DNA of 64,000 nucleotides from contig NZ_CAXUSG020000013.1 of assembly GCF_964253915.1 (NCBI RefSeq), positions 1 to 64,000 on the forward strand, written 5' to 3'. Numbering within the stretch: position 1 is the first letter of the stretch; each line of letters opens with the position of its first letter. This document shows positions 56,111 to 64,000 of the stretch, one piece after another. Made by a program: the position numbers and the translations under genes. The notes under the pieces were generated by a model. That model had not been told where the DNA came from, did no database searches, and saw nothing but the letters and a program-made list of their open reading frames with translations. The stretch comes from Metarhizobium sp964253915. Its GTDB lineage: Bacteria; Pseudomonadota; Alphaproteobacteria; Rhizobiales; Rhizobiaceae.

Positions 56111-57739
56111 ATGGCGCGATATGTATTCATCACTGGCGGCGTGGTTTCCTCTCTTGGCAAAGGAATTGCGGCCGCGGCTCTTGGGGCTCTTTTGCAGGCA
56201 CGCGGTTACCGTGTTCGCCTGAGAAAACTCGACCCCTATCTCAACGTCGATCCGGGCACCATGAGCCCGACGCAGCACGGCGAGGTCTTCGTGACCGACG
56301 ATGGTGCGGAAACCGACCTCGATCTCGGCCACTATGAACGGTTTACCGGTCGCTCCGCGACCAAGACCGACAACATCACCACTGGCCGGATCTACAAGAA
56401 CATCATCGACAAGGAACGCCGCGGCGACTATCTCGGCGCGACCGTCCAGGTCATCCCGCACGTAACCAACGAGATCAAGGACTTCATTACCGAAGGCAAT
56501 GGAGACTACGATTTCGTGATCTGTGAGATCGGCGGCACCGTGGGCGACATCGAGGCGATGCCGTTCATGGAAGCGATCCGCCAGGTCAAGAACGACCTGC
56601 CGCGCGGCACGGCGATCTTCGTCCACCTGACGCTGATGCCGTATATTCCGGCTGCCGGCGAACTGAAGACCAAGCCGACGCAGCATTCGGTCAAGGAACT
56701 GCAGGCGCTCGGCATCCATCCCGACATCCTGCTGGTGCGTGCCGACCGCGAAATTCCGGAAGCGGAACGCCGCAAGCTGTCGTTGTTCTGCAACGTGCGG
56801 CCGTCCGCCGTCATCCAGGCGCTCGACGTCGCCAATATCTACGACGTGCCGATGGCCTACCACAAGGAAGGCCTCGACAACGAGGTTCTGGCCGCTTTCG
56901 GCATCGAGCCGGCGCCGAAACCGCGCCTGGAGCAGTGGGAAGAGGTCTGCAACCGCATTCGTACGCCGGAAGGCGAGGTGACCATTGCCATCGTCGGCAA
57001 GTACACGGGCCTCAAGGACGCCTACAAGTCGCTGATCGAGGCGCTGCATCACGGCGGCATAGCCAACCATATCAAGGTCAAGCTTGAGTGGATCGAATCG
57101 GAGGTCTTCGAGAAGGAAGATCCGGCGCCTTATCTCGAGAAGGTGCACGGCATCCTCGTTCCGGGCGGTTTTGGCGAACGCGGGTCCGAAGGCAAGATTT
57201 TGGCGGCGCGGTTTGCCCGCGAACGCAAGGTGCCGTATTTCGGCATCTGCTTCGGCATGCAGATGGCCGTCATCGAAGCGGCCCGCAGCCTGGCGGGTGT
57301 CGAAGATGCATCCTCGACCGAGTTCGGTGCGACCAAGGAACCTGTCGTCGGCCTGATGACCGAGTGGGTGAAGGGCAACGAACTGCAGAAGCGTTCGGCG
57401 GCCGGCAATCTTGGCGGCACGATGCGCCTCGGCGCCTACAAGGCGGCGTTGAAGAAGGGCACGAAGATTTCGGAGATCTACGGCTCGACCGACATCTCCG
57501 AGCGTCACCGCCACCGCTACGAAGTCAACATCGACTACAAGGACCGGCTGGAAAGCTGCGGCCTCGTGTTCTCCGGCATGTCGCCCGATGGCGTGCTGCC
57601 GGAAACCATCGAGTATCCGGATCATCCGTGGTTCATCGGCGTGCAGTATCACCCCGAGCTGAAGAGCCGTCCGCTGGAGCCGCATCCGCTGTTTGCGAGC
57701 TTCATCGAGGCGGCGCTAGAGCAGAGCCGCCTCGTTTGA
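56111..57739 (+). CDS. pyrG: CTP synthase
   Basis: 542 residues. The synthetase half begins MARYVFITGGVVSSLGKGI with the P-loop-like nucleotide site. The C-terminal glutamine amidotransferase carries Cys380 in FGICFGMQ and the His/Glu pair in QYHPELKS. It converts UTP to CTP with glutamine. A GTG at 56102 with AAGG 7 bases upstream is an alternative start three codons earlier. Confidence 0.97.
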   Translation: MARYVFITGGVVSSLGKGIAAAALGALLQARGYRVRLRKLDPYLNVDPGTMSPTQHGEVFVTDDGAETDLDLGHYERFTGRSATKTDNITTGRIYKNIIDKERRGDYLGATVQVIPHVTNEIKDFITEGNGDYDFVICEIGGTVGDIEAMPFMEAIRQVKNDLPRGTAIFVHLTLMPYIPAAGELKTKPTQHSVKELQALGIHPDILLVRADREIPEAERRKLSLFCNVRPSAVIQALDVANIYDVPMAYHKEGLDNEVLAAFGIEPAPKPRLEQWEEVCNRIRTPEGEVTIAIVGKYTGLKDAYKSLIEALHHGGIANHIKVKLEWIESEVFEKEDPAPYLEKVHGILVPGGFGERGSEGKILAARFARERKVPYFGICFGMQMAVIEAARSLAGVEDASSTEFGATKEPVVGLMTEWVKGNELQKRSAAGNLGGTMRLGAYKAALKKGTKISEIYGSTDISERHRHRYEVNIDYKDRLESCGLVFSGMSPDGVLPETIEYPDHPWFIGVQYHPELKSRPLEPHPLFASFIEAALEQSRLV

Positions 57740-57782
57740 GGCGCTTGCGTTGCCTTTGTCGGGTGGTTGCCACGACCAAAAA

Positions 57783-57888
57783 CGTCATCCTCGGGCTCGT
57801 CCCGAGGATCTGCCGAGCGCTCTCGGCTTTTGACGAAAATGGGTGTATCTGCTGTGCTTGGATCCTCGGCACAAGGCCGAGGATGACG
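57783..57888. repeat. rhizobial intergenic repeat with nested palindromes
   Basis: The outer arms CGTCATCCTCGG (57783-57794) and CCGAGGATGACG (57877-57888) are perfect complements. Inside lie two further hairpins, CCTCGGG-CTCGT-CCCGAGG (about 57789-57807) and ATCCTCGG-CACAAGG-CCGAGGAT (57862-57884). As I recall, this GTCATCCTCGG-type repeat is common between genes of rhizobia and relatives. No gene in 57740-57956. Confidence 0.75.
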
Positions 57889-57956
57889 AAGAAGAGGTTT
57901 TATGACCTCGCCTCCATCTGACGACTGTTGGCAGTTCTTGTCTTCAGGTGACGCTG

Positions 57957-59009
57957 TTACGGCGTCAGATCCGTCAACAATTCCGCCGCACGGTCGATCA
58001 GCACATCGCTGAATTCGTCGCCGTTGTCCTTGGCGGTCAGCATATCGCGAAGTTCAGCCAGCGTCAGCATCAGGACAACGTGCCCATTTTCCCGAAGGGC
58101 GGACTGCGAGGCGCGACGCGCGCCGGCGTCGAGTCCACCGCGGCAGACGACCAGCAGAACGGTGCGCAGGGCGCCGGTGGACAGGTGACGGAGGTTAGAG
58201 AGGATTTCTCCCTGGTTCAGTGGCTCCATCTCGTTTCCGAAGGAAAACAGCACGTAGCGGCAGCGAAAATCTTCGCTGAGCGATATCCAGAATTCATGCT
58301 TCGGCACGAGGCGGGCGATGAGGTTGGGGCGGTGCAGCCGGTCGTCGATATGGGGCTGCGAGTTCCAGCGCTGGAACTGGTCGGCGAACAGATAGCGGAT
58401 CGCCTTGTCGCATAGCTGCTCGAATTTCTTCACACCTTCGCGGCCCGGCTTGACCTGGTCGAGATCGGCGATCAGGCGAGCGCCTTCGCTCTTTGTCTTG
58501 ATGCGCGGCGACTGCTCTTCCAACTGCTGCAGCTCTTCGGAAAACAGGTCGCGCCCCGCAGCACCCGGATCGGCTTCGCGCAGCAGGTCGGCCAGCGTGT
58601 CCGCCAGCGTCGGCGTCTTGGCGGTGAGCAGCAGGAGATCGGCGAGACCCCAGAGGATGCCTCCATGACGCTCCGTTTCGACGCGCATTGCCGGCGTGAT
58701 CTCGCAGGTGACGATCATGATCGCGTTCTTGGCCTTCTTGGCGTCGCGATGTTTCTTCAGTTCCTCAAGCGCGTTGCGGAACAATGCGAGATCGACCTTG
58801 CGGCTGCGGTAGAATTTCGCCTCGACGACGGTCAGGTCGGCTTCGGACGGGCGCTTGATGGTCAGGTCGGCGGTGGAGACGGCGGTGCGCCCATGCTTCT
58901 GCTTCCAGCCGGCTTCCATGATCAGGAAGCTTTCGCGCGTCAGCAGTTTTTCGCACAACATCTTGAAGCCGATCTGCAGTTCCTTGTGCTTCGGCGTGCG
59001 TTCCAACAT
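57957..59009 (-). CDS. tandem PD-(D/E)XK nuclease-fold protein, possible defence gene
   Basis: 350 residues. The N-terminal part (about 1-140) has a restriction-endonuclease-like core: Asp48 (STADLTI), Asp58 and EAK at 63-65 (EADLTVVEAKFYR), followed by a strand IMIVTCEITPAM. The C-terminal part (about 190-335) looks like a second nuclease-like fold (FEQLCDKAIRYLFADQFQRW, then HRPNLIARL and YVLFSFGNEMEPL). There the expected Asp and ExK positions read Asn and SFG, so it is probably inactive and may bind DNA. No methylase is adjacent. It sits alone between pyrG and moeA. Confidence 0.6.
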   Translation of the reverse strand: MLERTPKHKELQIGFKMLCEKLLTRESFLIMEAGWKQKHGRTAVSTADLTIKRPSEADLTVVEAKFYRSRKVDLALFRNALEELKKHRDAKKAKNAIMIVTCEITPAMRVETERHGGILWGLADLLLLTAKTPTLADTLADLLREADPGAAGRDLFSEELQQLEEQSPRIKTKSEGARLIADLDQVKPGREGVKKFEQLCDKAIRYLFADQFQRWNSQPHIDDRLHRPNLIARLVPKHEFWISLSEDFRCRYVLFSFGNEMEPLNQGEILSNLRHLSTGALRTVLLVVCRGGLDAGARRASQSALRENGHVVLMLTLAELRDMLTAKDNGDEFSDVLIDRAAELLTDLTP

Positions 59010-59174
59010 GCGTTACTTCCCCATCCGGTTGATTCCCCGCAGAATCGATTTAGGGCCGCTTGTTTCCAGCGGTCCACCAAATCTTCCGTAGTCAACCGAA
59101 AATGCCGGGGATAGTTCCTGCCGGATGGAGCAAGAAGCGTTGCAGCGCGATTTTTGCCGCTCCGCCGCCGTTTT

Positions 59175-60410
59175 TCAGCGGTCCGTGGACAAGGTCTCGG
59201 GACGCAGGAGAAGGATCGGGCAGGGCAGGCCGGCCGGCAGTTCCGGGGCATGCGGCGGGCGGACGATCAGGCAGTCGGAATGGGCAAAGATCTTCATCAT
59301 CGACGAATCCTGCTTGCCGTAGCTTTCCGCCAGCAGATTGCCTTCGGCATCGCGGCTCAGCCTGGCGCGCAGGTAATCCTGCCGCTGGTCGTTAGCCGGC
59401 AGCGTGGCGGCGGCAAGCGCAGTTGCTTCGCGGCGCGCCGGCGGAAGATGCGACAGCTTGCGCAGCAGCGGTTCGAGGAACAGCAGGCCGCAGACCAGCG
59501 TCGAGACCGGATTGCCGGGCAGGCCGAGCACATGCATGTCGCCGAGGCTGCCGACCATCAGCGGCTTGCCGGGACGCATGGCGATGCGCCAGAAATCGAG
59601 CTGCATGCCGGCCTCGACCAGCGTCGACTGGACGAGGTCATGATCGCCGACCGAAGCGCCGCCGAGTGTCACGATGACATCGACGCCGGCCTCGCGGGCA
59701 CGCTCGATCGCGGCGGTGATCTGTTGCTTGTCGTCAGGCACGATGCCGAGATCGAGGATCTCGGCGCCGGCAGTGCGGGCAAGCGCCGAGATGCCATATG
59801 TGTTGGAGGCAACGATCTGGGCCATGCCCGGCTGGCTGCCCGGCGTCACCAGTTCATCGCCGGTAGCGATGATGGCCACCAGCGGACGGCGATAGACGGG
59901 CAGCGTGGCGTGGTTCATCGCCGCGGCCACCGTCAGCCTGGAAAAATCGAGTTGCGTGCCGCATTTCAGAACGACCTCGCCTTCGGCGAAATCCTGGCCG
60001 CGCGGACGGATGTGTCGGCCGGCGATCGGCACGAAGGTGTTGCGGATACGGTTGCCGTCGAGGCGTTCGGCGTCCTCCTGGATCAGCACGACGTCGGCAC
60101 CGCTTGGTACGGGGGCGCCGGTGAAGATGCGCACCGTCTCGCCTTGTCCGACCGTGCCGGAAAACGCGTGGCCGGCGGACGATGTGCCGATGACGGTGAG
60201 TTCGCAGCCGATTTCCGCGGCATCGCTGCTGCGCAGCGCATAACCGTCCATGGCCGAGGCGTCGAAGGGCGGTTGGGTCAGGCGGGCAGCAAGATCGTCT
60301 GCCAGCACGCGGCCGTCGGCGGCATGCAGCGCTACGGATTCACTGCCGGCGAGCGGTTCGGCCTTGGAAAGCAGGCGCTCCTGCGCCGCGGCGACGGCGA
60401 GCAGGCTCAT
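59175..60410 (-). CDS. moeA: molybdopterin molybdenumtransferase
   Basis: 411 residues inserting molybdate into adenylated molybdopterin. MoeA domains are seen in order: N-terminal lid (PPFDASAMDGYALRSSD), GTQLDFSRL..., the catalytic MogA-like domain (VIVTLGGASVGDHDLVQSTL; GKPLMVGSLGDMHVLGLPGNP) and the C-terminal beta domain. The ATG overlaps the moaC stop by 4 bases (ATGA). Last gene of ppiD-trpD-trpC-moaC-moeA. Confidence 0.97.
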   Translation of the reverse strand: MSLLAVAAAQERLLSKAEPLAGSESVALHAADGRVLADDLAARLTQPPFDASAMDGYALRSSDAAEIGCELTVIGTSSAGHAFSGTVGQGETVRIFTGAPVPSGADVVLIQEDAERLDGNRIRNTFVPIAGRHIRPRGQDFAEGEVVLKCGTQLDFSRLTVAAAMNHATLPVYRRPLVAIIATGDELVTPGSQPGMAQIVASNTYGISALARTAGAEILDLGIVPDDKQQITAAIERAREAGVDVIVTLGGASVGDHDLVQSTLVEAGMQLDFWRIAMRPGKPLMVGSLGDMHVLGLPGNPVSTLVCGLLFLEPLLRKLSHLPPARREATALAAATLPANDQRQDYLRARLSRDAEGNLLAESYGKQDSSMMKIFAHSDCLIVRPPHAPELPAGLPCPILLLRPETLSTDR

Positions 60411-60901
60411 CTGCGCGCTTCCGGATGGCGATAGTCGCCTGACTTGCCGCCGGTTTTTTCGACGAGGCGGATGCCGCCGATCTCCATCGCCTTGTCGGCG
60501 GCCTTGGCCATGTCGTAGATGGTCAGCGCCGCCACGGAGACGGCGGTGAGCGCTTCCATCTCGACGCCAGTGCGGCCGGTGAGTTTGGCTGTCGCCGTGA
60601 TCCTGAGGCCGGGCAGGGTGTCGTCCTGGGTGATGTCGACACTCACCTTGGTGAGCATCAGCGGATGGCAGAGCGGAATGAGATTGGCCGTTTGCTTGGC
60701 GGCCATGATGCCGGCAAGGCGGGCGGTGCCGATGACATCGCCCTTCTTGGCATTGCCTTCCCGGATCAGCGCCAGCGTTTCTGCCGCCATGCGCACGAAA
60801 CCCTCGGCGGTGGCGATGCGGACGGTCTCGGCCTTGTCGCCGACATCGACCATAAACGCCTCGCCCGAGGCGCCGATATGGGTGAGGCGAGCCTCCGACA
60901 T
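60407..60901 (-). CDS. moaC: cyclic pyranopterin monophosphate synthase
   Basis: 164 residues of MoaC, which forms cPMP in molybdenum cofactor synthesis. The motifs KKGDVIGTARLAGIMAAKQT, LIPLCHPLMLTKV and GVEMEALTAVSVAALTIYDM are diagnostic. ATG at 60901 overlaps the trpC stop (ATGA); the longer frame to 61030 is a trpC shadow. Confidence 0.97.
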   Translation of the reverse strand: MSEARLTHIGASGEAFMVDVGDKAETVRIATAEGFVRMAAETLALIREGNAKKGDVIGTARLAGIMAAKQTANLIPLCHPLMLTKVSVDITQDDTLPGLRITATAKLTGRTGVEMEALTAVSVAALTIYDMAKAADKAMEIGGIRLVEKTGGKSGDYRHPEARR

Positions 60902-61716
60902 CAGGCGGCGGCCACGCTGCCGACGTCGCCGTTGAGCAGGGCGCGGGTGGCGGCGGTGACGTCGTCCTTGCGCATCAGGCTTTCGCCGACGAGGAAGGTG
61001 GTGATGCCGCAGGCACGCAGCCGCTCGCAATCGGCGTGGGTGAAGATACCGCTTTCGCCGACCAGCAGACGGTCGGCCGGCACCATCGCGGCCAGTTGCT
61101 CGCTGACGGTGAGGCTGACCTCGAAGGTGCGCAGGTTGCGGTTGTTGATGCCGACCAGCGGCGAGGCGAGTTTCAGCGCCCGCTCCATCTCTTCGGCGTC
61201 GTGGACTTCAACGAGGACGTCCATGCCGAGCGCAAAGGCTTCATCTTCCAGGCGGCGGGCATCGTCGTCGGAAAGGCTTGCCATGATCAAGAGGATGCAA
61301 TCGGCGCCCCAGGCGCGGGCTTCATGCACCTGGTAGGTATCGAACATGAAATCCTTGCGCAGCGCCGGCAGGCTGCAGGCGGCGCGGGCGGCGGTGAGAA
61401 ATTCCGGGGCACCCTGGAAGCTCGGCGTATCCGTGAGCACCGAGAGACAGGCGGCTCCGCCGGCTTCATAGGCCGCGGCGAGCGCCGGCGGATCGAAATC
61501 CGGGCGGATCAGACCCTTGGACGGGCTGGCCTTCTTGATCTCGGCGATCAGTCCGAATTTTTTGTCGACCTGCTTGCGGCGCAACGCATCGTGGAAGCCG
61601 CGGGGCGCGGGCTGGCCGGCCGCGATTGCCTTCAGTTCGTCGAGCGGCACACGCGCCTTGGCGGCGGCGATCTCTTCGCGCTTGTAGGCTTCGATCTTGC
61701 GCAGGATGTCTGTCAT
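60901..61716 (-). CDS. trpC: indole-3-glycerol-phosphate synthase
   Basis: 271 residues, monofunctional TrpC barrel. GLIAEIKKASPSKGLIRPDF, ALRKDFMFDTYQVHEARAWG, and VGINNRNLRTFEVSL with LLVGESGIFTHAD are the phosphate and catalytic motifs. It starts 5 bases after the trpD stop and overlaps moaC. Confidence 0.98.
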   Translation of the reverse strand: MTDILRKIEAYKREEIAAAKARVPLDELKAIAAGQPAPRGFHDALRRKQVDKKFGLIAEIKKASPSKGLIRPDFDPPALAAAYEAGGAACLSVLTDTPSFQGAPEFLTAARAACSLPALRKDFMFDTYQVHEARAWGADCILLIMASLSDDDARRLEDEAFALGMDVLVEVHDAEEMERALKLASPLVGINNRNLRTFEVSLTVSEQLAAMVPADRLLVGESGIFTHADCERLRACGITTFLVGESLMRKDDVTAATRALLNGDVGSVAAA

Positions 61717-61721
61717 CGCGC

Positions 61722-62738
61722 TTATTCCTTTTCGTTGGACACGGCCACCAGGCGGTCGAGCGCAGCCGCCGAGGCGCCGCTTTCCAGGGACTGGGTGGCG
61801 AGCGTCATGCCCTCGCGGATCGTCGATGCCTTGCCGGCGACGACCAGGGCCGCAGCAGCATTGCAGAGCGAGATGTCCCGGTAGGCGTTACGGGCGCCGG
61901 ACAGCACGGCGCGCAAGGCTGCCGCATTGGCTTCGCCGTCGCCGCCCTTGAGGTCGGCGAGCGTTGCCGTTTCGACGCCGAAATCGGCCGGCGTTAGTTC
62001 GAACTGGCGGATTTTTCCGTCTTCGAGGGCGGCCACTTTCGTGATGCCCGTCGTGGTGATCTCGTCCATGCCGTCGCCGTGCACGACCCAGACCGATTCG
62101 GAGCCGAGATCGCGCAGCACTTCCGCCAGCGGCTCGACCCATTGCGGCGCGAAGACGCCGAGAAGCTGCCGCTTGGCGCCAGCCGGATTAGACAAGGGGC
62201 CGAGAAGATTGAAGATCGTCCTTGTGCCGAGTTCCACGCGGCTCGGGCCGACATGGCGCATGGCCGAATGGTGCATCTGGGCGAACATGAAGCCGATGCC
62301 GGCCTCGCTGATGCAACGGCCGATATGCTCGGCATCGATATCGAGATTGACGCCGAGTGCCGAGAGCGCGTCGGCGGCACCGGATTTCGAAGACAGCGCC
62401 CGGTTGCCGTGCTTGGCGACCGGCAGGCCGGCGCCGGCGACAATCAGCGAGGCGAGGGTGGAGATGTTGTAGGTGCCGGTGCCGTCACCGCCGGTGCCGA
62501 CGATGTCGACGGCATCGGCAGGCGCCTCGACCCGCAGCATTTTCGCCCGCATCGTCTCCACCGCACCGACGATCTCGTCGACGGTCTCGCCGCGCACGCG
62601 CATGGCCATCAACAGGCCGCCGATCTGCGAGGGTGTGGCCTCGCCCGACATCAGGATGTCGAAGGCGTTGCGCGATTCTTCGCGGGAAAGCGCCTGACGA
62701 TTCGCCACCTTGGCGATCAAGGGTTTCAGCAGCGACAT
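61722..62738 (-). CDS. trpD: anthranilate phosphoribosyltransferase
   Basis: 338 residues. The PRPP-binding DIVGTGGDGTGTYNIST and KHGNRALSSKSGAADALSAL, and RVELGTRTIFNLLGPLSNP, are clear. It joins anthranilate to PRPP, ahead of TrpC in the tryptophan pathway. It begins 19 bases after the ppiD-like gene, in the same direction. Confidence 0.98.
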   Translation of the reverse strand: MSLLKPLIAKVANRQALSREESRNAFDILMSGEATPSQIGGLLMAMRVRGETVDEIVGAVETMRAKMLRVEAPADAVDIVGTGGDGTGTYNISTLASLIVAGAGLPVAKHGNRALSSKSGAADALSALGVNLDIDAEHIGRCISEAGIGFMFAQMHHSAMRHVGPSRVELGTRTIFNLLGPLSNPAGAKRQLLGVFAPQWVEPLAEVLRDLGSESVWVVHGDGMDEITTTGITKVAALEDGKIRQFELTPADFGVETATLADLKGGDGEANAAALRAVLSGARNAYRDISLCNAAAALVVAGKASTIREGMTLATQSLESGASAAALDRLVAVSNEKE

Positions 62739-62757
62739 GTCTCCCCCAATCCCGCTG

Positions 62758-64000
62758 TTATCGGACAGTCATCGCCTGTTCGGCGAGGTTCCGGTTGATG
62801 GAGACGCCGTATTGCGTCTGCAGTTCGCTGACCATCTGGTCGAGGATGTCGTCACCGGCGGCACCGGCGATCGCCTTGATTTCCTGGTCGTCGTTGGCCA
62901 GCACGTCGGTGGTCGGCTGTTCGTTGACTTCGGTGACCTTCAGCAGGATCTGGCCCTCGCCATCAGCGCTGGCAGCATTGGCGACGGTGCCCAGCGGGCC
63001 GCCGAAGGCGGCGGTTACGGCGGTGCGTCCGAGCACCGGATCGTCGCTGTTGCGGCGCAGGCCGGTCTTGGTCTCGACGGCAATGCCCATTTCCGTGGCG
63101 AGGTCGGCCAGCGGCTTGCCCTTGGCCACTTCGTCCTTGAGGCTGGCGGCCTTGGCGGCAAGCGCCGCCTTCTGCTGCTCGGCCGTCCAGTCGGCCAGCG
63201 CCTTCTCACGGACTTCGGTGAGCGGGCGGTCGCGCTCGGCGATCACGTCTTCAACCTCGAACCAGACGTAGCCATCGCTGCCGAGCGATACCGGTGTCGT
63301 TTCCGCGCCGACGTCGGCCTTGAAGGCGTCGGAGACCAGCGAGGCGGCTGCGGGAATATCCTTGACCTGTTCGCCCTGCGGATCGAGGCCACTGGCATCG
63401 ACGGCATTGACGACGACCGGCTTCAGCTTGAGTTCCTTGGCGGCGTCTTCCAGTGTCGAACCGGAGGCGCGCAGGTCTTCGAAGCGGTCATGGACGTTGA
63501 GAATTTCCTGGCTGGCGGAGGCGAGCGCCAGCTCGTGGCGGATGTCTTCCCTGACCTCGTCGAGCGTCTTGGTGGTTTCGGCGCGGATATTGGTAACGCG
63601 GACGATGACCGGGCCAAAGGAGCCCTGGACGACCGGGGTCGTACCGCCGCTCGCCTTTACCGCGAAGGCGGCATCGGCGACGGCGGCATCGACCATGCCG
63701 TCACGGGTGAAATCGCCGAGCAGCACGTCGGCCGGGGTCTTGCCCTGGTCGGTGACCAGCTGGTCGAAGGTCGTGCCGCTCTGCAGCGCCGTGGCAGCTG
63801 CATCGGCCATTTCCTTGTCAGTGAAGGTCAGCTGTTCGATGGTGCGGGTTTCCGGCGTGCGGTAGCTTTCCTTGCGCTTTTCGAAGTCTTCCTTGATGGC
63901 GTCCTCGGTCACGTCGGCGGGCGTGGCGATATCGGAGGGCTCAAGCTTCACGAAGGTAATTTTGCGGTATTCCGGAGCACGATAACGGGCCTTGGCGCCG
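62758..64000 (-). CDS. ppiD: peptidylprolyl isomerase PpiD-like protein, N-terminus beyond the window
   Basis: At least 413 residues of a SurA/PpiD-type periplasmic folding factor; the start is off the right edge. Two parvulin-like segments are visible, one around RTIEQLTFTDKEMADAAATA with VVQGSFGPVIVRVTNI, another around VSLGSDGYVWFEVEDVIAER. The C-terminus is short after ITRNLAEQ-like sequence (SINRNLAEQAMTVR). In rhizobia the ppiD gene commonly precedes trpD. The membrane anchor expected in PpiD would lie in the missing part. Confidence 0.88.
   Translation of the reverse strand, partial: GAKARYRAPEYRKITFVKLEPSDIATPADVTEDAIKEDFEKRKESYRTPETRTIEQLTFTDKEMADAAATALQSGTTFDQLVTDQGKTPADVLLGDFTRDGMVDAAVADAAFAVKASGGTTPVVQGSFGPVIVRVTNIRAETTKTLDEVREDIRHELALASASQEILNVHDRFEDLRASGSTLEDAAKELKLKPVVVNAVDASGLDPQGEQVKDIPAAASLVSDAFKADVGAETTPVSLGSDGYVWFEVEDVIAERDRPLTEVREKALADWTAEQQKAALAAKAASLKDEVAKGKPLADLATEMGIAVETKTGLRRNSDDPVLGRTAVTAAFGGPLGTVANAASADGEGQILLKVTEVNEQPTTDVLANDDQEIKAIAGAAGDDILDQMVSELQTQYGVSINRNLAEQAMTVR

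Noticed and set aside
57088..57921. 277-codon plus-strand frame over the end of pyrG
   Set aside because: Shifted frame of pyrG that reads on into the intergenic repeat (giving the familiar VILGLVPRI peptide of that repeat); not a gene.

Overview
The window looks like a chromosomal segment of a rhizobial alphaproteobacterium (Rhizobiaceae; genus not fixed). The evidence is GC-rich coding DNA, an ATP12-type F1 assembly chaperone, a BTLCP transglutaminase-like protease, a DUF2336 protein, a PilZ/PAS_5 pair, a riboswitch-controlled gcvT-gcvH-gcvP operon, and the runs hisI-folE-scaffold-yidD-thrS, tpiA-secG-pyrG and ppiD-trpD-trpC-moaC-moeA. Almost everything is core metabolism, envelope biology and conserved genes of unknown function. 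There is one tRNA gene, tRNA-Leu(GAG). I saw no CRISPR array, insertion sequence, prophage or replication origin.

The exception is the left end (about 100-1850). On the minus strand it carries a compact retron-type cassette: a structured leader, then a 58-codon ORF at 1370-1546, then an XRE repressor-like gene, then a retron reverse transcriptase. The reverse transcriptase has the retron signatures NAxxH and VTG and an intact YIDD catalytic motif. The small ORF encodes a basic, hydrophobic peptide. Its ribosome binding site sits at the foot of a nested hairpin in the leader that is also the candidate msr-msd RNA. I infer a toxin/msDNA control unit. A bidirectional terminator separates it from gcvP. 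The RT gene looks less GC-rich than its neighbours.

Layout. 2.0-6.7 kb: glycine cleavage system and tandem glycine riboswitch. 6.8-11.2 kb: small unknown protein, pseudouridine synthase, HAD phosphatase, ATP12, lipoprotein, Gdx/SugE exporter. 11.4-14.4 kb: glutathione-dependent formaldehyde oxidation (fghA, adhC). 14.6-20.8 kb: acetyltransferase, site-2 protease, EamA exporter, XRE regulator, tRNA-Leu, lipB, OsmC, BON protein, degenerate peptide deformylase. 21-30.9 kb: mgtE, MerR regulator, membrane proteins, sdaA, DD-carboxypeptidase with SPOR domain. 31-35 kb: BTLCP, PilZ, PAS_5, rhomboid, CBS protein. 35-42.7 kb: patatin, hisI, folE, Fe-S scaffold, yidD, ArsR/SRPBCC pair with two matching operators, thrS, acyltransferase. 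42.7-50 kb: periplasmic protein, flavoenzymes, CitE-like lyase, DUF2336, alpha-carbonic anhydrase, AI-2E family transporter. 50-57.8 kb: parE, hydrolase and FAD oxidoreductase pair, tpiA, secG, pyrG. 57.9-64 kb: a tandem nuclease-fold protein that may be accessory, then moeA, moaC, trpC, trpD and a truncated ppiD-like gene running off the right edge.

The genes link up in a few ways. gcvTHP with sdaA gives glycine/serine breakdown and one-carbon supply. adhC and fghA detoxify formaldehyde. Convergent gene pairs are usually separated by strong inverted repeats acting as terminators. Rhizobial intergenic palindromic repeats occur at least at 23.0, 36.7 and 57.8 kb.
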